A stretch of 64,000 nt of DNA. It comes from Trematomus loennbergii (lineage: Eukaryota > Chordata > Actinopteri > Perciformes > Nototheniidae). A program made the position numbers and the translations under genes. The notes beneath the pieces are model-generated. The model was given only the letters and a program-made list of their open reading frames with translations. It was not told the origin of the DNA and ran no database searches. Below, in pieces: positions 12,301 through 25,723 of the stretch; positions within the stretch are counted from its first letter, which is position 1; each line of letters opens with the position of its first letter. Where the stretch lies: contig JAAOOA010000127.1 in the NCBI GenBank assembly GCA_012861695.1, forward strand, positions 19,056,255 through 19,120,254. The letters run 5' to 3'.

Positions 12301-13954
12301 AATGTGTCCACAGAGTCCAACACACACGAACGCGCACATGACCAATGAGGGCACGAGATAAGTTTGTGCACAGATGGAAGGCTGACAGGCAGGTAGGCCA
12401 TCCAGTTATTTTAGCCAGGCCGGCTAAAATGATTGGTCGTGCTTTTTACAGTACTACGGCTTCCACAGATGAGATTTTTTTATGGATTTTTTGTCAAAGC
12501 ACTTAAGATATTCATTGCTATCGGGATGTTAAGAGCATTCCATGGAATATAACAAAAAGTGTATCTCGAGCCGGTTTCTCAAACTTACCTACCCCACCTT
12601 TAAAGTGGAACTCTATAGACTTTATAAATCCAAGTTTGCTTACCAAAAAGATGTGTAAAGCCTTTTGTTGCTCCAGAGGGAGGTTCACAAAGTCGATAAG
12701 TTGAAATGAGTGATGTGACTTGAGTCAGTGTTGGTTGGGTTTGAAAATAAAAAACATACCTATGGGTGCGTGAAGCCAGACAGAAATGTAATTATGAAAC
12801 CTCTTATCTCCACTTCTCATCTGCTCTAGAGGCTAGCAGGTTGAGGCTAAATAACAGACCCCCATCTTTGATCAAACTGCAATCCAGTTGCATTGTGGGA
12901 AATGCACAGGCCAGGTTGTGGCAAGGAAGCAGAATGTATGAAATAAAAAAGATTGAATCAAATTGATTTTGATCTTTAACTGAACATCACAAGTCTGGCA
13001 GTTGTAGAAGAGAGTAATGCTGGCTCAGAGTATTTTTTTTTACACTGGTGTTGATGGAGCTCTTTTTTGGCTGTGTGTTTTTGGCTCTAAAATTTCAGAG
13101 GAAGCAAGGCACCATTTTTGCTGTTTACGACGGCAGTGAGAGATGCAGGATGGGAATGATGTGAGTATTTGTTTTTGCATCAAATGTATAAACATTATTA
13201 CAGTATTCATGACATTCAGGGTAAAAAAGCAGTAGGAAGAATTCTGAACACATTAGGGTTTGTTTGCACTCTCTGTTTAATAGACAAGCAAATAAACAGT
13301 AGAGGATTAGGTGGATAAAAGACCTCTACAGACTGAGAGAAAAGACAATTTGTTTAGAGGATTAACATGCCACCTCTGGCTTTGTAAATGTTGTTACAAA
13401 CTCTAGAAGTTGTTAGGCAGAGGGTTATTTAACATATTTATCACTCAAATCCTTTAGCCTGCACAGTGCTGTAACAGTTAAATCAAGCTGTGCTCATCCC
13501 CCCGAAGACTGAAGATGTTGTCTGCTGAAAGTTTCATTTACCAGCAACATCACATGAGCAAGGTGATTGTTTCTTAGCTGGCAGCATGGGGGACATTAGT
13601 AAACTCGTTTGTTTGGGTCGTCGTTAACAGAGCCGTCTCAGAAGATCTCCAGGGAGCTCTGGTGACCTTTGCTCGGAATCTGTCAGTCATTCATCAGGAG
13701 ATATCACCCTCTAACATGCAAGGAGAAACCAATTTTAAGGTACCGTGTTAATGACTTAACGATCCCTCCTCATATACATCATGAAACGTTCATCTTTAAG
13801 TCAAGCTCTCGTCAGCTGGATGCAGTCATTTAACTTGTTTAATTTTGGTTTGTTTTTTTAGTATCTGATCAAGGAAGTAGAAGACGTACTGCAGATGACT
13901 GTTCAGAACAAGATGCGAGCAGTGGAGGATAAACCTGCTTCACCAATATACTAA
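332..13954 (+). CDS. iqch: iqch, 3' part (IQ motif-containing protein H), eleven exons
   Basis: The exons I can join in frame are 332-415, 513-697, 1574-1846, 2201-2389, 6843-6963, 7180-7464, 10576-10734, 12025-12147, 13099-13160, 13631-13739 and 13862-13954, ending in TAA. All have AG/GT borders and matching phases, except that 7180-7464 is two bases short. The translation reads like the C-terminal half of IQCH, a protein with an ATP-grasp-like fold and an upstream calmodulin-binding IQ motif (not in this window). Recognisable stretches are [20 protein letters not shown] in exon 3, CGDQLHG and [12 protein letters not shown] in exon 6, and [18 protein letters not shown] in exon 7. Mammalian IQCH is reported to be testis-enriched and needed for sperm function; that role here is inference. 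The gene starts left of the window. A polyadenylation hexamer lies at 14059-14064. Human synteny (IQCH next to C15orf61) supports the name. Confidence 0.88.
416..1573. other. iqch introns, no further gene
   Basis: This stretch holds the short intron 416-512, the exon 513-697 and the intron 698-1573. The second intron is AT-rich and unremarkable. I see no repeat family, RNA gene or additional exon in it. It ends in a normal pyrimidine-rich acceptor before 1574. Confidence 0.5.
1935..2168. repeat. Foldback (hairpin) MITE-like element in an iqch intron
   Basis: The two halves of this stretch are imperfect reverse complements. The left arm (about 1935-2035) contains ATTATGTCAACAGATTTCAC and GGTTAGTTGAAAG. 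The right arm (about 2055-2168) contains the complements CTTTCAACTAACC and GTGAAATGTGTTGACATAAT. The arms meet at an AT-rich loop near 2040. The outermost ends also pair loosely. A long palindrome with no coding content is typical of a foldback MITE. I cannot name the family. Confidence 0.75.
2390..6842. other. Large iqch intron, non-coding
   Basis: This 4.4 kb intron has no exon that I recognise. Two less AT-rich patches, about 3740-3960 and 6390-6720, look like candidate conserved non-coding sequence by texture only (complex sequence with ATTA cores and no repeats). The rest is ordinary AT-rich intron. Confidence 0.4.
7180..7464 (+). other. iqch: iqch exon with two apparent -1 frameshifts at homopolymers
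   Basis: The previous exon ends in phase 1, so this exon should open in the frame giving GVVEAYPP. The middle part (LTVDLLLKP) and the last part ([12 protein letters not shown] onward) are each shifted by one more base. The exon is 285 bases long, but its phases require a length of 3n+2. One extra C in the C-run at 7199-7205 and one extra G in the G-run at 7250-7258 would bring all three parts into one frame. A missing base at about 7217 would serve as well as the C. The splice sites and the rest of the exon look normal. Confidence 0.7.
7465..10575. other. iqch intron, non-coding, with a G-run
   Basis: I recognise no exon or known repeat in this intron. A run of about 13 G residues lies near 8556-8568. 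Much of 9300-9900 is very AT-rich. The acceptor before 10576 is weak in pyrimidines but continues the reading frame exactly (phase 0 into [10 protein letters not shown]). Confidence 0.4.
10735..12024. other. iqch intron, non-coding
   Basis: No coding exon, RNA gene or clear repeat is visible. The part 11100-11560 is less AT-rich and repeat-free, so it may be conserved non-coding sequence, but I have no comparison to show that. Confidence 0.35.
12232..12599. mobile_element. Non-autonomous DNA transposon (MITE), copy 1, TTAA-flanked
   Basis: A 368 bp element bounded by inverted ends, AGGTGGGGTAGGTAA on the left and its complement TTACCTACCCCACCT on the right. It is flanked on both sides by TTAA (12228-12231 and 12600-12603). 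It has no coding capacity. From about 12330 onward it is nearly identical to the copy at 57726-58106, in the same orientation. It sits inside an iqch intron. TTAA duplication is typical of piggyBac-type insertion, but a TAA duplication (PIF/Harbinger) cannot be excluded because the end base is ambiguous. Confidence 0.85.
12600..13098. other. Rest of iqch intron after the MITE
   Basis: Non-coding. The part 12640-12960, which includes CATTGTGGGAAATG, has the texture of an old degraded repeat, but I cannot assign a family or define ends. Confidence 0.3.
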
Positions 13955-14058
13955 CATTACTCATACCAAGTTAAGTCTTCTTGTCTTTGCCAGCTTTAAT
14001 GTACTATTATACTTTGAATACATGATTCACCGAAGATGGAGATCATTGTTGATAGCTA

Positions 14059-14064
14059 AATAAA
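14059..14064 (+). terminator. Polyadenylation hexamer AATAAA of iqch
   Basis: The canonical hexamer lies 105 bases after the iqch stop codon, on the + strand. It is the first AATAAA downstream of the stop. A second one occurs near 14800. Confidence 0.6.
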
Positions 14065-15981
<1,917 letters not shown>

Positions 15982-18900
15982 ACAAAATACTTATTTAAGT
16001 GTGTTTTAAGAGACTCTTGTCTGCCAAGCTGCTGTATTTACATTTCCCCATGATGTTCTGCTGGACCTATGTAAACAAAAGTGCTGTATTGTATGACTCA
16101 TGCATCTATTGTCTGACTGCACAGGTTCATTTGTGTTTAATTATTTAATATTTAAAAGTTGCATAGTCAGTTATTACACTGACATACAATACTGACAGTG
16201 TGTGAACGGAAAGCTAGCTTTCCATTAAAGTTGAATGGTTTAGGATTTCTAGACTTCTTTTCCTGTATGTTTTCACAGGGATGTTGTGAACGCTGCGTGA
16301 AAGTGTATTTTTGCAAGAATTATTAAATTATACAACATTACTTTGAATATAATTTTTTTTTTTTAGGCAACATGACTTTTACACATGCCTACTGTATAAG
16401 GGTCAGCCAGCTTCCCTAGATGAATCTTCTTCTTTTTTTATGGAGACACTATCTTCAAGATTAAAAGTATTAATAATTCATATAAGCGATACCAGGTGGA
16501 GTTATTTATTTGACACTGTTGCTTCATTTTGTGTGACAAATTTAGGAATCTAAATAACCCTGCTCATTTATTTAAAGGTAAATTAGTGATCACTCTGCAT
16601 GCAACAGATTGTCAATAGTGTTAGAGAAAAACTAGTGACAAGACAGGTCTGATAAAATAGGTTTTAATTACCAAAGTGTGGCCTTTGTACAGACACATCT
16701 ACATCCCTTCCTCCGGGCCTTCCCTGGCCTTTGATTTCTGGTAATGTGCTTTGCTGACAGGGCACCCTCCCCTCTGCTGCAGAGCCCTGCTCCCTCTGAG
16801 AGGCAGGTTGACAAACTGCCATATTGATTTCTTCACTCCTCAGCATCTCCTACTAATAGCATTTATCAGCGACCTCAATTTTCTGGCCTTGGCCTCTTCA
16901 TTTTTAGCAACAATGAAACCAAACGATTAATTTCTTGTTGTACATGTAAATCAATGCACCTTTTGACCTTCTTTTCACTTGAATGCCTACATGCTGTTTG
17001 TGATGTATCGCCGCTTCATGATTGTCCTGCTTGGTAAAAGTTGCCCGTCCTATGCATGGACATTGAACAGGTTCATTTAATTATATCATTATTTTCTTTA
17101 TTGTTCCTTCATTGTGGTCTTAAGATATAATTAGCACTACTAACACATATTTTATACCAAAAGAAAATGTTTATTTATTTTGCTGAAGCCATCACACTAA
17201 TTACTAAATTAGATATTAAAGAGATATTTAGGGTCCCTGAATGTATAGTAATTTGCATGTTTATTTTATTCTAAGCATCGTAACCTCTGTTGTGTAAGAG
17301 ATGTCTAAACCTCGTGCAGAATTCATGGGCCAAATCCTCTTTAAACAGCGTGATGACACCACACTATCTCTTAATCATACTAATTGCCTTGAACAACGAA
17401 CATTTAGACACACTTATAGAAATCTGATCTGTAGTATCAGGCTGCACTTAAATCCCCCTCCTTTCATCTCGTACCTTTCATCAGTACTGAAAGTGTGCAT
17501 GGGGAATGCTCAGGCAACCATGTCTTAATTACTCATTGACCCTTTGACCCAGGCGCTGCATTGATACCGCCGTACAGGCAGACACAATTGCACACGGTTT
17601 GCATCTGACTGCAGCTTTGTGTGCGGCTATTACAGGATGATGTGAGTTGCTGAAATGTAAACTGTGGAGTACATTGTATTTGTTTTCAGGGCTTCACCTT
17701 TGAGTCACTCTAAACTGCAGGAGGGCAGCCCACAGGCTTAGCGTTTCACATCGAACCTCAGTCATCACCAAAGCACGTCTAAAGTATCTAGACTGCAAAT
17801 GAGATGCTGTAAATTAACAAAATATATCAGCATTTGGTGGGAGATTGATGCCTTTTAATAGCCGAGGTAGTCTAGTCCTGTATTGAAGTGTCTAAATTAA
17901 CCAACACATGTCTTTTGTGGTAATGAACTCAGAATGAATGCCTGTTTGGCAAGTTTAATTGCATACTGATGCTGGTAATAAGTTTTGTCAAGGTGAAATC
18001 TTTAAATACTTGTACTGTTTAGAATTTAGGTAAGTAAAGCAAAACAAGTGCCGAAATGGAGTGTAGTGTTGCTGTAAATTGTTAATGTTCAACAGTGAAA
18101 TTGCTAATCAACTTGCAGACACTTGTAATTATCCTCTAATTAGCCAATAACTTCTCAGATTCTTTAGTGCAAAAATAAATAGCACAAACCATTTTCATCT
18201 GGAAATAGTTTATGCAGCCAATTCTTGAAATAAATTATTTAGTAGGGGAGTCACAGCAGTTTTCTCTCTGTCATATAGATATATGGCTTGGCAGAAACAA
18301 TTATTGTGTGAACAACCCCTGCAGCTAACAGTGGCAAGGTTATCATTACTACGCCTCTGGATCGGCCACCAGCACCGCCTCTCGCTTGCTCCACGAGCAG
18401 CAGGGTACCAGAGCCATCACTCAGATCACTTTGAGGATCACACTTGGAATTACATCTCAATACAGATGTGTCAGCCAACATTGTCACAATATTCACTGTG
18501 AAATGGCACTTCATAATTACAATATGACAAAGGAAACATAAACCTCATTTCAAATGTACTAGAAACATCTCCAGTTGTAGACATATGCAAAGCTTTGAAA
18601 TGGTAGTACTTAAAAGCGTGAGTGAGATGCGTACAATTTTGTTATTTGTAGAAACACTTTTTCAGTATAATTGCTGACCTTTTGTCATTGACACTTGAAC
18701 CACTACCTCACCTTTTTGAGGAGGGATAGCGTACTGCAGCAGTTAAAAATCTATTATGGTGTATTTCTTTACCCAAGGGGCACCATAATTCTTTTTCTTT
18801 TCATTCCCTCTCTTCTTTATCTTTATGACATGTTGTATATGAGTGTGTGTGTTGGGGGAAGGGTTGAAACGCTGCTCCTGCTGTGCCAATCGGTGTTGCC

Positions 18901-21401
18901 CAGGCTGCTGTCAGTGGGTGGCTGAAATGTCTGTCACTCATCTATTCACCACCCCAGCTGACATTAGGACTAAGTTGCAGTAAATAAAAAATCTGGACAA
19001 TTTTACAAATGTTCCTTACATTCTTCTTCACATTTAAAGCATAATAAACATGGTAATTTGTTATTCTGGGAGTGGATCTACATTTTTATAGTTTAATATG
19101 TCATTGTCATTGCTTTTACTGTGTTTAGTTGATGCCCTTAAGCTCGTGCACTTAACTTTATGCCCAAATGTCGTTTATTTCTTCCAGTTCAAGTTGATTA
19201 TTATTTTGTTTTTTCTTTCTTGTTGATGATGTGTCATCATGTTCACTTCATTCATACTCAATGCTTACTCTGTTGACATTAAGAGAATAATGGATTTTAA
19301 TAGTTTTTCCACGACTTATCCGGAGAGTTAAATGAACTATTCATTTTTATTATATATTATGCAGTATTTAAAGTTTCAGCTCATTAAAAAACAGACGCCC
19401 TCCACATCCCCCAGGCTGTCTTTTACCCCCCACCAGCATGCAGTCAGGCTCCTCTAGCCACGGGCTCTGCATGATCTGTTTTTTCCTAAGTCAAAATTGA
19501 AATATACAGAAATATTTATTTATTTGCTCATGCCTTTTTATTTCACCAAAGAACAGCCTAATGTCTTTGTAGCTTAAACAAGCGGCAGCAGTGGATCAGA
19601 AAAAGGGCATGATGTATGCTTCTGTTTGATTGATATAATTTGTCACATTGCATATATGTTTGATCATTTAGTTCAAGATAAAATATCTTATTTAAAGAAT
19701 ACTGCATGGACTTCAATTTTGCACCAGAACAGGCCCCTTGTGTTATTTGATGGTGCCGCTTCTTACTTGCACAATAAGCAGCAACCTCCACAGCAACTCA
19801 ATGCCAGACTGGGGATTTATATTAAATACATCGATACTGATGCTGCATACAAACATAGAAATGGAATAAATCAATTTTGCTCTCAGAAATGCTTCACATA
19901 CTTTTTTGATGCAGCGTGATCTCCAATCTTTCTGCAAATGAGCTGCGGTCCCTTGTAATGGTTTCTGCTCCTCGTGGGAGGCCGGTGTCTCAGAAAAGCT
20001 GCTGATTGAGGGAGAAATGTAATACAGGTGTAAAGCAGACTTGATAGGGGTCTTACACGAGGGTTATGCATTTTAACAGTGATATACATACTGTTACATA
20101 TTTATCAGGCAATATGGAATCTGCTGGGTCGGCTGTTTCTGGCCCGCAGAGATTTGTACGTTTCTGCTAGAGTGTTGTTAATTCTGGCAGAGAGGGTGGC
20201 TATTATGTTGAACTAATAGGAATTAAGGGTTTAAATTGGTTAAGTAAGCACTTCATTAATCGTGAGTGGATTGCTGTGTGAGTGGTTTATAGGTGGTGTG
20301 AGCCACGAGCGCTTACTTGGATGAAAGGGAGGGAGATCTGATTTAAAAAGCTGGTTGGGGCTTAGCAAATGAAGACAAGAACTCCCAAATACACTGTTTA
20401 ATGTTAACATGAAAGGATTAGTCGAATAACTGATTAGGTGCTCCATCATTTCAAAAAATCCAAGCAAATAAAAGTGAGAAAAGCTATACTTTTTAGCTTC
20501 TGAAATGCAACATTTGCTGCTTGTCTTTATTGAATATCTTAGTAAACTGAATATTTTTGAATTTCTGACTTTCGGTTATACAAAACAAGGTGTCATCCAG
20601 AGCTTTGGAAGTTGTGATTCGAAAATGTTCTCGTCTTTTTCTGACAGCGATTGACAATAAAAGAAATAATGTAAATGACTGTTAGTGGCAGCCCTAATGT
20701 GATTTACTCTACATGCCATGGTAAGTGTACCTTGTATATATCTATTTTCTAATGAGGCTTTTGTATTCATATTATTTATTTAAGCGAATGCGACAGTAAA
20801 ACTCTAGTAAGACTTCTTGGAAAGTCCTTTGCTGACTGCATATCAGTGCAACATGCTGATGGTGCATTGTGTACCAAGGCTACATTTCTCTACCTGAGGG
20901 TCTTTGCCATACATATACCATTTTCCAACTTTAACTGCAAGACGCAGACTGAACATGTTGGGGTTTAATTGTGTAAAACATTAAAGCAATAAGATTCTTC
21001 TAAAATGTAATCGTTCGCCCTCAGTCTGGACACGTTGGAGAGGCTGTAAGTGAAGTTATGGCGTGGGTCAGCTGCAAGCGTCTGCCTCGCTTGATGTGGC
21101 TCCCCAGCTGAGGTGGACTAATTGAGGTGTGTTTTTATCTGGGCTTGCTAATGATGATGAGGGTGCTGGAGAAAGTAGACTGTCCCCTTAGGCTGAGGAA
21201 TAGCATGACTTAGCCAACCTTCTGTACTTATTGTCCAACAAAGGGGGAATTCACTTAATGCAGTGCTTCAGAAAAGTGGATAATTGTGGCCACAATCAAT
21301 AAAGTAACAGAGCGGAAAATGAACGGTGTGTGCAGTGTAGCAGTGTTGTGGGTATTTGATGGAAATCGAAAGGAAGGTTCTTATTTTTGTGTTTGTTTCA
21401 G
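15982..21401. other. Gene-free interval (5' part of the lost map2k5 region)
   Basis: I see no intact exon here. In mammals this position holds the first exons of MAP2K5, but nothing encoding its PB1 domain is recognisable. One exon-like 21-mer with good splice borders lies at 21025-21045; it is too short and too diverged to assign. Repeat-free patches such as 18290-18480 and 19380-19460 look like conserved non-coding sequence by texture only. Confidence 0.4.
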
Positions 21402-21443
21402 CCAAGTCATCAAAGGAGAAGTCGATTCCAGGATATGCACACA
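21402..21443 (+). pseudogene. Possible map2k5 exon relic (linker before kinase domain)
   Basis: An exon-like 42-mer with a T-rich acceptor (ending TTTGTTTCAG) and a donor GTAAGG. In one frame it reads KSSKEKSIPGYAH. This aligns with the MAP2K5 linker KKSSAELKKILANGQ if one codon is deleted, keeping K, S, S, E, K and I. The match is partial, so chance similarity is possible. Confidence 0.42.
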
Positions 21444-22284
21444 GTAAGGAAGCAGGTTAGGCTGCACGTGTTTACTTTTGCGTAGCTGTGACAACAAGCG
21501 CGTGTGTGTTTGATAGAGGGGGTAGGTTTGGTTGGATGAGCCACATTGTTCCTGTGCGGCCTAGTGACATCGCTGGAGGGCAGAGAGGGATGCAACCTGA
21601 GAGGGGTGACAGTGATAAATAGCCCTTTTAATAACAGCTGCCCCACTTGGCCAGCTAGTCCCAGTCAGTGTCCTCTGTGTATTTATGCCTATGTTTATTT
21701 ATGCATCCATAGCATGCAGGAAATCACCACCGCAGGGGTACAATCATTCTTTTTTTGTGGAAGATGGGGGATTGCATTGGTTTAACTTTGGAAATGGGGG
21801 GTAAGCTAGCTCATCTTAAACGGAGCAAATATTAATTTACCCTGAGGTTGATCTGTTGGTATGTCTGTGCTGAAATATACATATATTCACATCTGAGGAG
21901 TCTCATTCTGAAGTACAAAGAAAGAACAGATTATACTTTAATGTCCCATTTTGGGATCACACGACAACGCTAGCACGGACATTGAATTCCATAGAGATAC
22001 AGACTTTAGAAAGAAATCTATGCAATAAACAATCCTGCAAAAAGAAATTGTCCAATTTCAGAGGACGGATACAATAAAAAAGCATGTGTTTTTCCCATAA
22101 TAATCTGGATATGCTGTTACTTTGTAGTAAAATGGCTTGTTTGATGCTCTATGCTGCCTTCAATCTGCATGGCTTTTACATTTTTGGTTCATTGTCGCTG
22201 TGTGATGGAAGTAAAAAACCTTTTGTCTGCTGAAATATGACCTGAGGCCCAGGCCTGTGAATAGGGAGAGGGGAGGCTGTAGAT
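21444..22284. other. Non-coding, with a small LINE-tail-like remnant
   Basis: Nothing coding. Around 21925-22060 the text ATACTTTAATGTCCCATTTT resembles the untranslated 3' tail of fish LINEs (actttattgatccc type), but it is degraded. Confidence 0.3.
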
Positions 22285-22592
22285 CAGACGTGTCAAAGCT
22301 TCTTCCTGGAGGGCAAAGCCGGCGCTGTTCTCTCTCAAACCAGTCCCCTCCCCTTAATTGGTTCAATTAGTTAAGTATCCATATACATTATCGTCTATGC
22401 ATTTTTCATGACTCCTCTTAACGCTTGAACAGAACAACTTCCGGCTATGATTTGCCATTTGGATGAATGTCAAGGAGACTAAATGATTGCGCTAATTGAG
22501 TAATTAAAAGCAGATGTTGGAGCAAGAGCCAACAGCATACACTTTAAACACTTTGCCCTCCAGAAAACCTACAGTGTTTTTGACACCCCTGT
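22285..22592. mobile_element. Old hAT-like non-autonomous element
   Basis: The left end (GTGTCAAA at 22290, then CTGGAGGGCAAA) and the right end (TTTGCCCTCCAG, then TTTTTGACACCCCTG ending near 22591) are imperfect inverted repeats. The pattern GTGTCAAA...CTGGAGGGC is typical of hAT-derived repeats that are abundant in fish genomes. There is no coding content. The copy is diverged and may be partly deleted. Confidence 0.55.
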
Positions 22593-24737
22593 TATGTATG
22601 GTTATCCCAGAGGTGCCGCTGTAATAGTTACAGTTTCACCCTTGTGATTATTCAGTTGAAGTCTTTGCTATTGAACCAAAATTGTGTTTTTATGCTATTT
22701 TGACCATGGGAAATGGTCTGGAAAAGAAAAGCCCATCATGCAGCCTAATGGCCAGACTCAGTGGTGCACAGATTCAACACAAGCTCCAGACCAGCAAAGC
22801 ACGGTATCTCCACCCTCGCCCTATCACTCTTCCCCCCCGCTGTCCTCTGGCGGGACACGAGTGGCCCGTACGAGACTCTTTTGAGGGAGATGATGTTATG
22901 TTGTAGGTAATTAACATTGGAAATGTGCCAGTAATGAGAGTCAGCGTGCCATCAAATCGCAAAGGAACGGGGTGTATTTCCAATGTCTGACAGCTGTGGT
23001 GATTGGAGCATTGCTGGAAGGCTTTACAAAGTGCAGATCAATAAGTAACAATTTTCCTATTAAATAAAAATTACCTGGACATTGCATAAGATAGCTTGTG
23101 GCTATTTCAATTCACATCAGCTAAGGAGGAACGGTCTCCTGTTGGAGGACGGTTTGTGTAATTTTGTCTTTAGTGAGGAGTATTTTGCTTTTCCTTCATT
23201 CTTGTAGTCGGCAATAACTTGATTGAAAAGATGGTGGTGGGATTTTTGGCCACCTCTGACTCTGTATGGGAAGAAACGTTTATATCTCTGTCTCAGAAAT
23301 GTCTCATTGTTGAACGAATGCTTTCACTGTTGCATGTAGTGTTTTACATTTTTACCAAAACATCTTCTGATTATAATCTAATCATTAAACTTGGTCTTTT
23401 ATATACCTTACCATCCAACTGATCATGTTTTTAGGTAGGTAGCTAACAATGATTATAAAGGTGTATCACAGCTCAAAGAACATTTTTGAAAATTAAGCAA
23501 TTTTCCCATTATCCAAGCCATTTTTGTATAATTGCTACACACACACACGTGTTCCTGCTTCTTAAATGCAAAAAATAGTTTCTGCCTGGGTTTTATGTCA
23601 TTTTAAATTTGATATGTAAAGGCTGATGACTAAATAATGACTAATAAACATTATTACTAATTGTAATATGATTTTCAGATATTTGAAAGAACCTCTGACA
23701 CTGGACACTGTATCAGAGCATTTTGAGTGTAACCTCTACCTCCTTCCTGTTGTTACAGTTTGACCTGTAAATGATATCACGTCTGGAGAAGGTAATCATT
23801 GCCTTATTAAATGCCAGTTGCAGTCAGGACATTAAAAAGCCTTGGAGAGAGTTGAGGACAAATCTTGTTTTAATAAATCTCTAGGCCACTAGCGTGGCTA
23901 ATGAACTTAGTAATTACTCATCACTGGTTGGGAGAGTTTAGCCCGGGTGAGATGAAAGCAGTGGCTGCTGGGAGCCACATGAACGGCACAACAGGCAACA
24001 ATCAACACAGTGTCTGCACAACAATCAATCACAGCTGTCAGCCCTAAACAGTCACAGTAATGTGCTGATGTTTCTCAGAAATGAGTACACCTTGTAAAAT
24101 GTAGCTAAGATCACATTCCCAAACACCTTCCAGCACAATAGATTTAAACCAGTGAGATTTGTGTTGCATGATTTATCACCGTGCTCTTTTTCAGTATTAT
24201 TTTATAACAAATTATTTATATTGAATTTCTTTACAGTTATGTGACTTAGTGTTATAGCTCAGCAGTTTGTGTTTTGATTTGTTTTGCACTTTAATGTCTA
24301 GTCAGTCAACCATTTGAGTATAAGACTAGATGCCTTTTAGGAAAAGAAACAATGAAATATAAAACACACATGAAAAAATAAGTTTTTCTTGCATTCACAA
24401 CTGATATGAATCTGCCTCTATCTCTTTATGTGTCTTGAACACACACTCTTGAACATTTAAATATGAATGATCAAACATTTAAATATGATCTGCTGTGTTT
24501 TACTGAACATGTGTTGAACCACAGTGATATTTAAATACGAGTCAGAGCAGTAATACTGGACTATTCACAGATGCTCCTTCCTGTGGAGCTCTAAATCATG
24601 TTTCCTAATTCCCAGAGCCACATCTCAATCATACTCCTTGCTAATTTGAGAGTCACCCATTTTTTTAAACGATTCATTTTTGGCAAATTTGTAAATGGCC
24701 CCGATGTGTTCTACAATTTAGTCAATTACTGTTTCAG
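22593..24737. other. Non-coding, two exon-like shadows of the map2k5 interval
   Basis: No intact gene. The patch 22720-22960 is repeat-free and complex, a candidate conserved non-coding element. Two places have good splice borders and weak resemblance to map2k5 exons: after the acceptor TTCATTCTTGTAG near 23207, and 23759-23791 between TTGTTACAG and GTAATC. Neither is convincing alone. Confidence 0.35.
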
Positions 24738-24778
24738 TCAGCAGGACTCCGGGGACCAGGAACATACATCGCCTGGAG
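24738..24778 (+). pseudogene. map2k5 exon relic (kinase activation loop)
   Basis: A 41-mer between acceptor GTTTCAG and donor GTACC. Its bases line up with a coding sequence for SIAKTYVGTNAYMAPER after a few small deletions: TCA, then GCAGGACT, GGGGACCA, CATACAT, GC and CTGGAG fall in order. The segment is the activation loop and APE-type motif of the MAP2K5 kinase. The reading frame is broken, so this is decayed sequence. The alignment was made by eye against a back-translated protein. Confidence 0.58.
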
Positions 24779-25692
24779 GTACCATCTCAATAATTGTTTC
24801 AGAAAAGTTGGGAATGGATTGCTAACGCTCTGTTCCACTTATTGAAATGTCAATTGGAGCCAAGACCCTTTTACTTCTTTTTCACTCTTTCTCAGTATGA
24901 CTGCCTCACCTTTCCTCCCTATGTCTGAGTCGTAACCAATGCTAAAAGGATCAAACTGAGCTTGATATTTCACAACATTTAATCCTAAACAGTATTTATT
25001 CTTGTGGAGATTGTTCTCACAGACCTTATTCACCGAAAACTCAACTTAACCTAATAATGGTTAAGACTAGCTTCGTTTTTTGAGTTTATCCATGACTTGC
25101 AGTTTTCCTGTCATTTGTAAAATAACACTGTAGCTGTGTACTGAAATGGTAATTAATTATTAATTAGCTGGATAAAATTAAGAGATGATAATAAACCAAA
25201 TGAGGTCTTAATGGGCTCTAATTAAGAGAATCCTTCTTTATGAAACCAAACGTTGTGACCCAGAGACCCCAATTAATGAAGTTATTATTATCCGCTTCCC
25301 TGTGTTTGGCTGATGTGTGTCTGGTTGAGTTGAAGTTAAAATATGTTACAAAACCCTTTGGAAATGTGCCTCTGTTTGTTTTGCCACAAGGTCCCTCACC
25401 CATCCTCTGAGCCAATTAACCTGTGACGAGCCTGTTGGTGCAACACTGATTAATTAGAGCGGGGAAGGGGATCTGCACATGAGGCTGTGGGGAAGCCCTT
25501 AGGTGAGCACAACATAGTATTTAGCCGTTATCTGTTGCCTTTGTTCCCTCATGTGTGCACTGCAACACGAGGACCTACACAGTGACTTGTCATCCACACA
25601 GTGTGATGCAGGTCATGCTCCGAAACATCAGTCAGAAGGGCAGCTTTAAACATACTTTCCTTCACTGTGAATATCAAAGTCATTGAGTTGAT
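24779..25692. other. Non-coding, ATTA-rich candidate conserved element
   Basis: No gene. The stretch 25140-25235 contains many TAATTA/ATTA cores (homeodomain-type sites) in otherwise complex sequence, which is the texture of developmental enhancers. No comparison was possible. Confidence 0.3.

Positions 25693-25723
<31 letters not shown>

Noticed and set aside
21025..21045. 21-mer between CCCTCAG and GTAAGT, compared with the map2k5 PB1 segment VLDVIGQVL
   Set aside because: Too short and too diverged. Splice-like borders alone are not enough.
21779..21801. CTTTGGAAATGGGGGG before TAAGC, compared with the glycine loop GHGNGG
   Set aside because: Low-complexity G-rich sequence with no acceptor. 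The match needs a six-base deletion.
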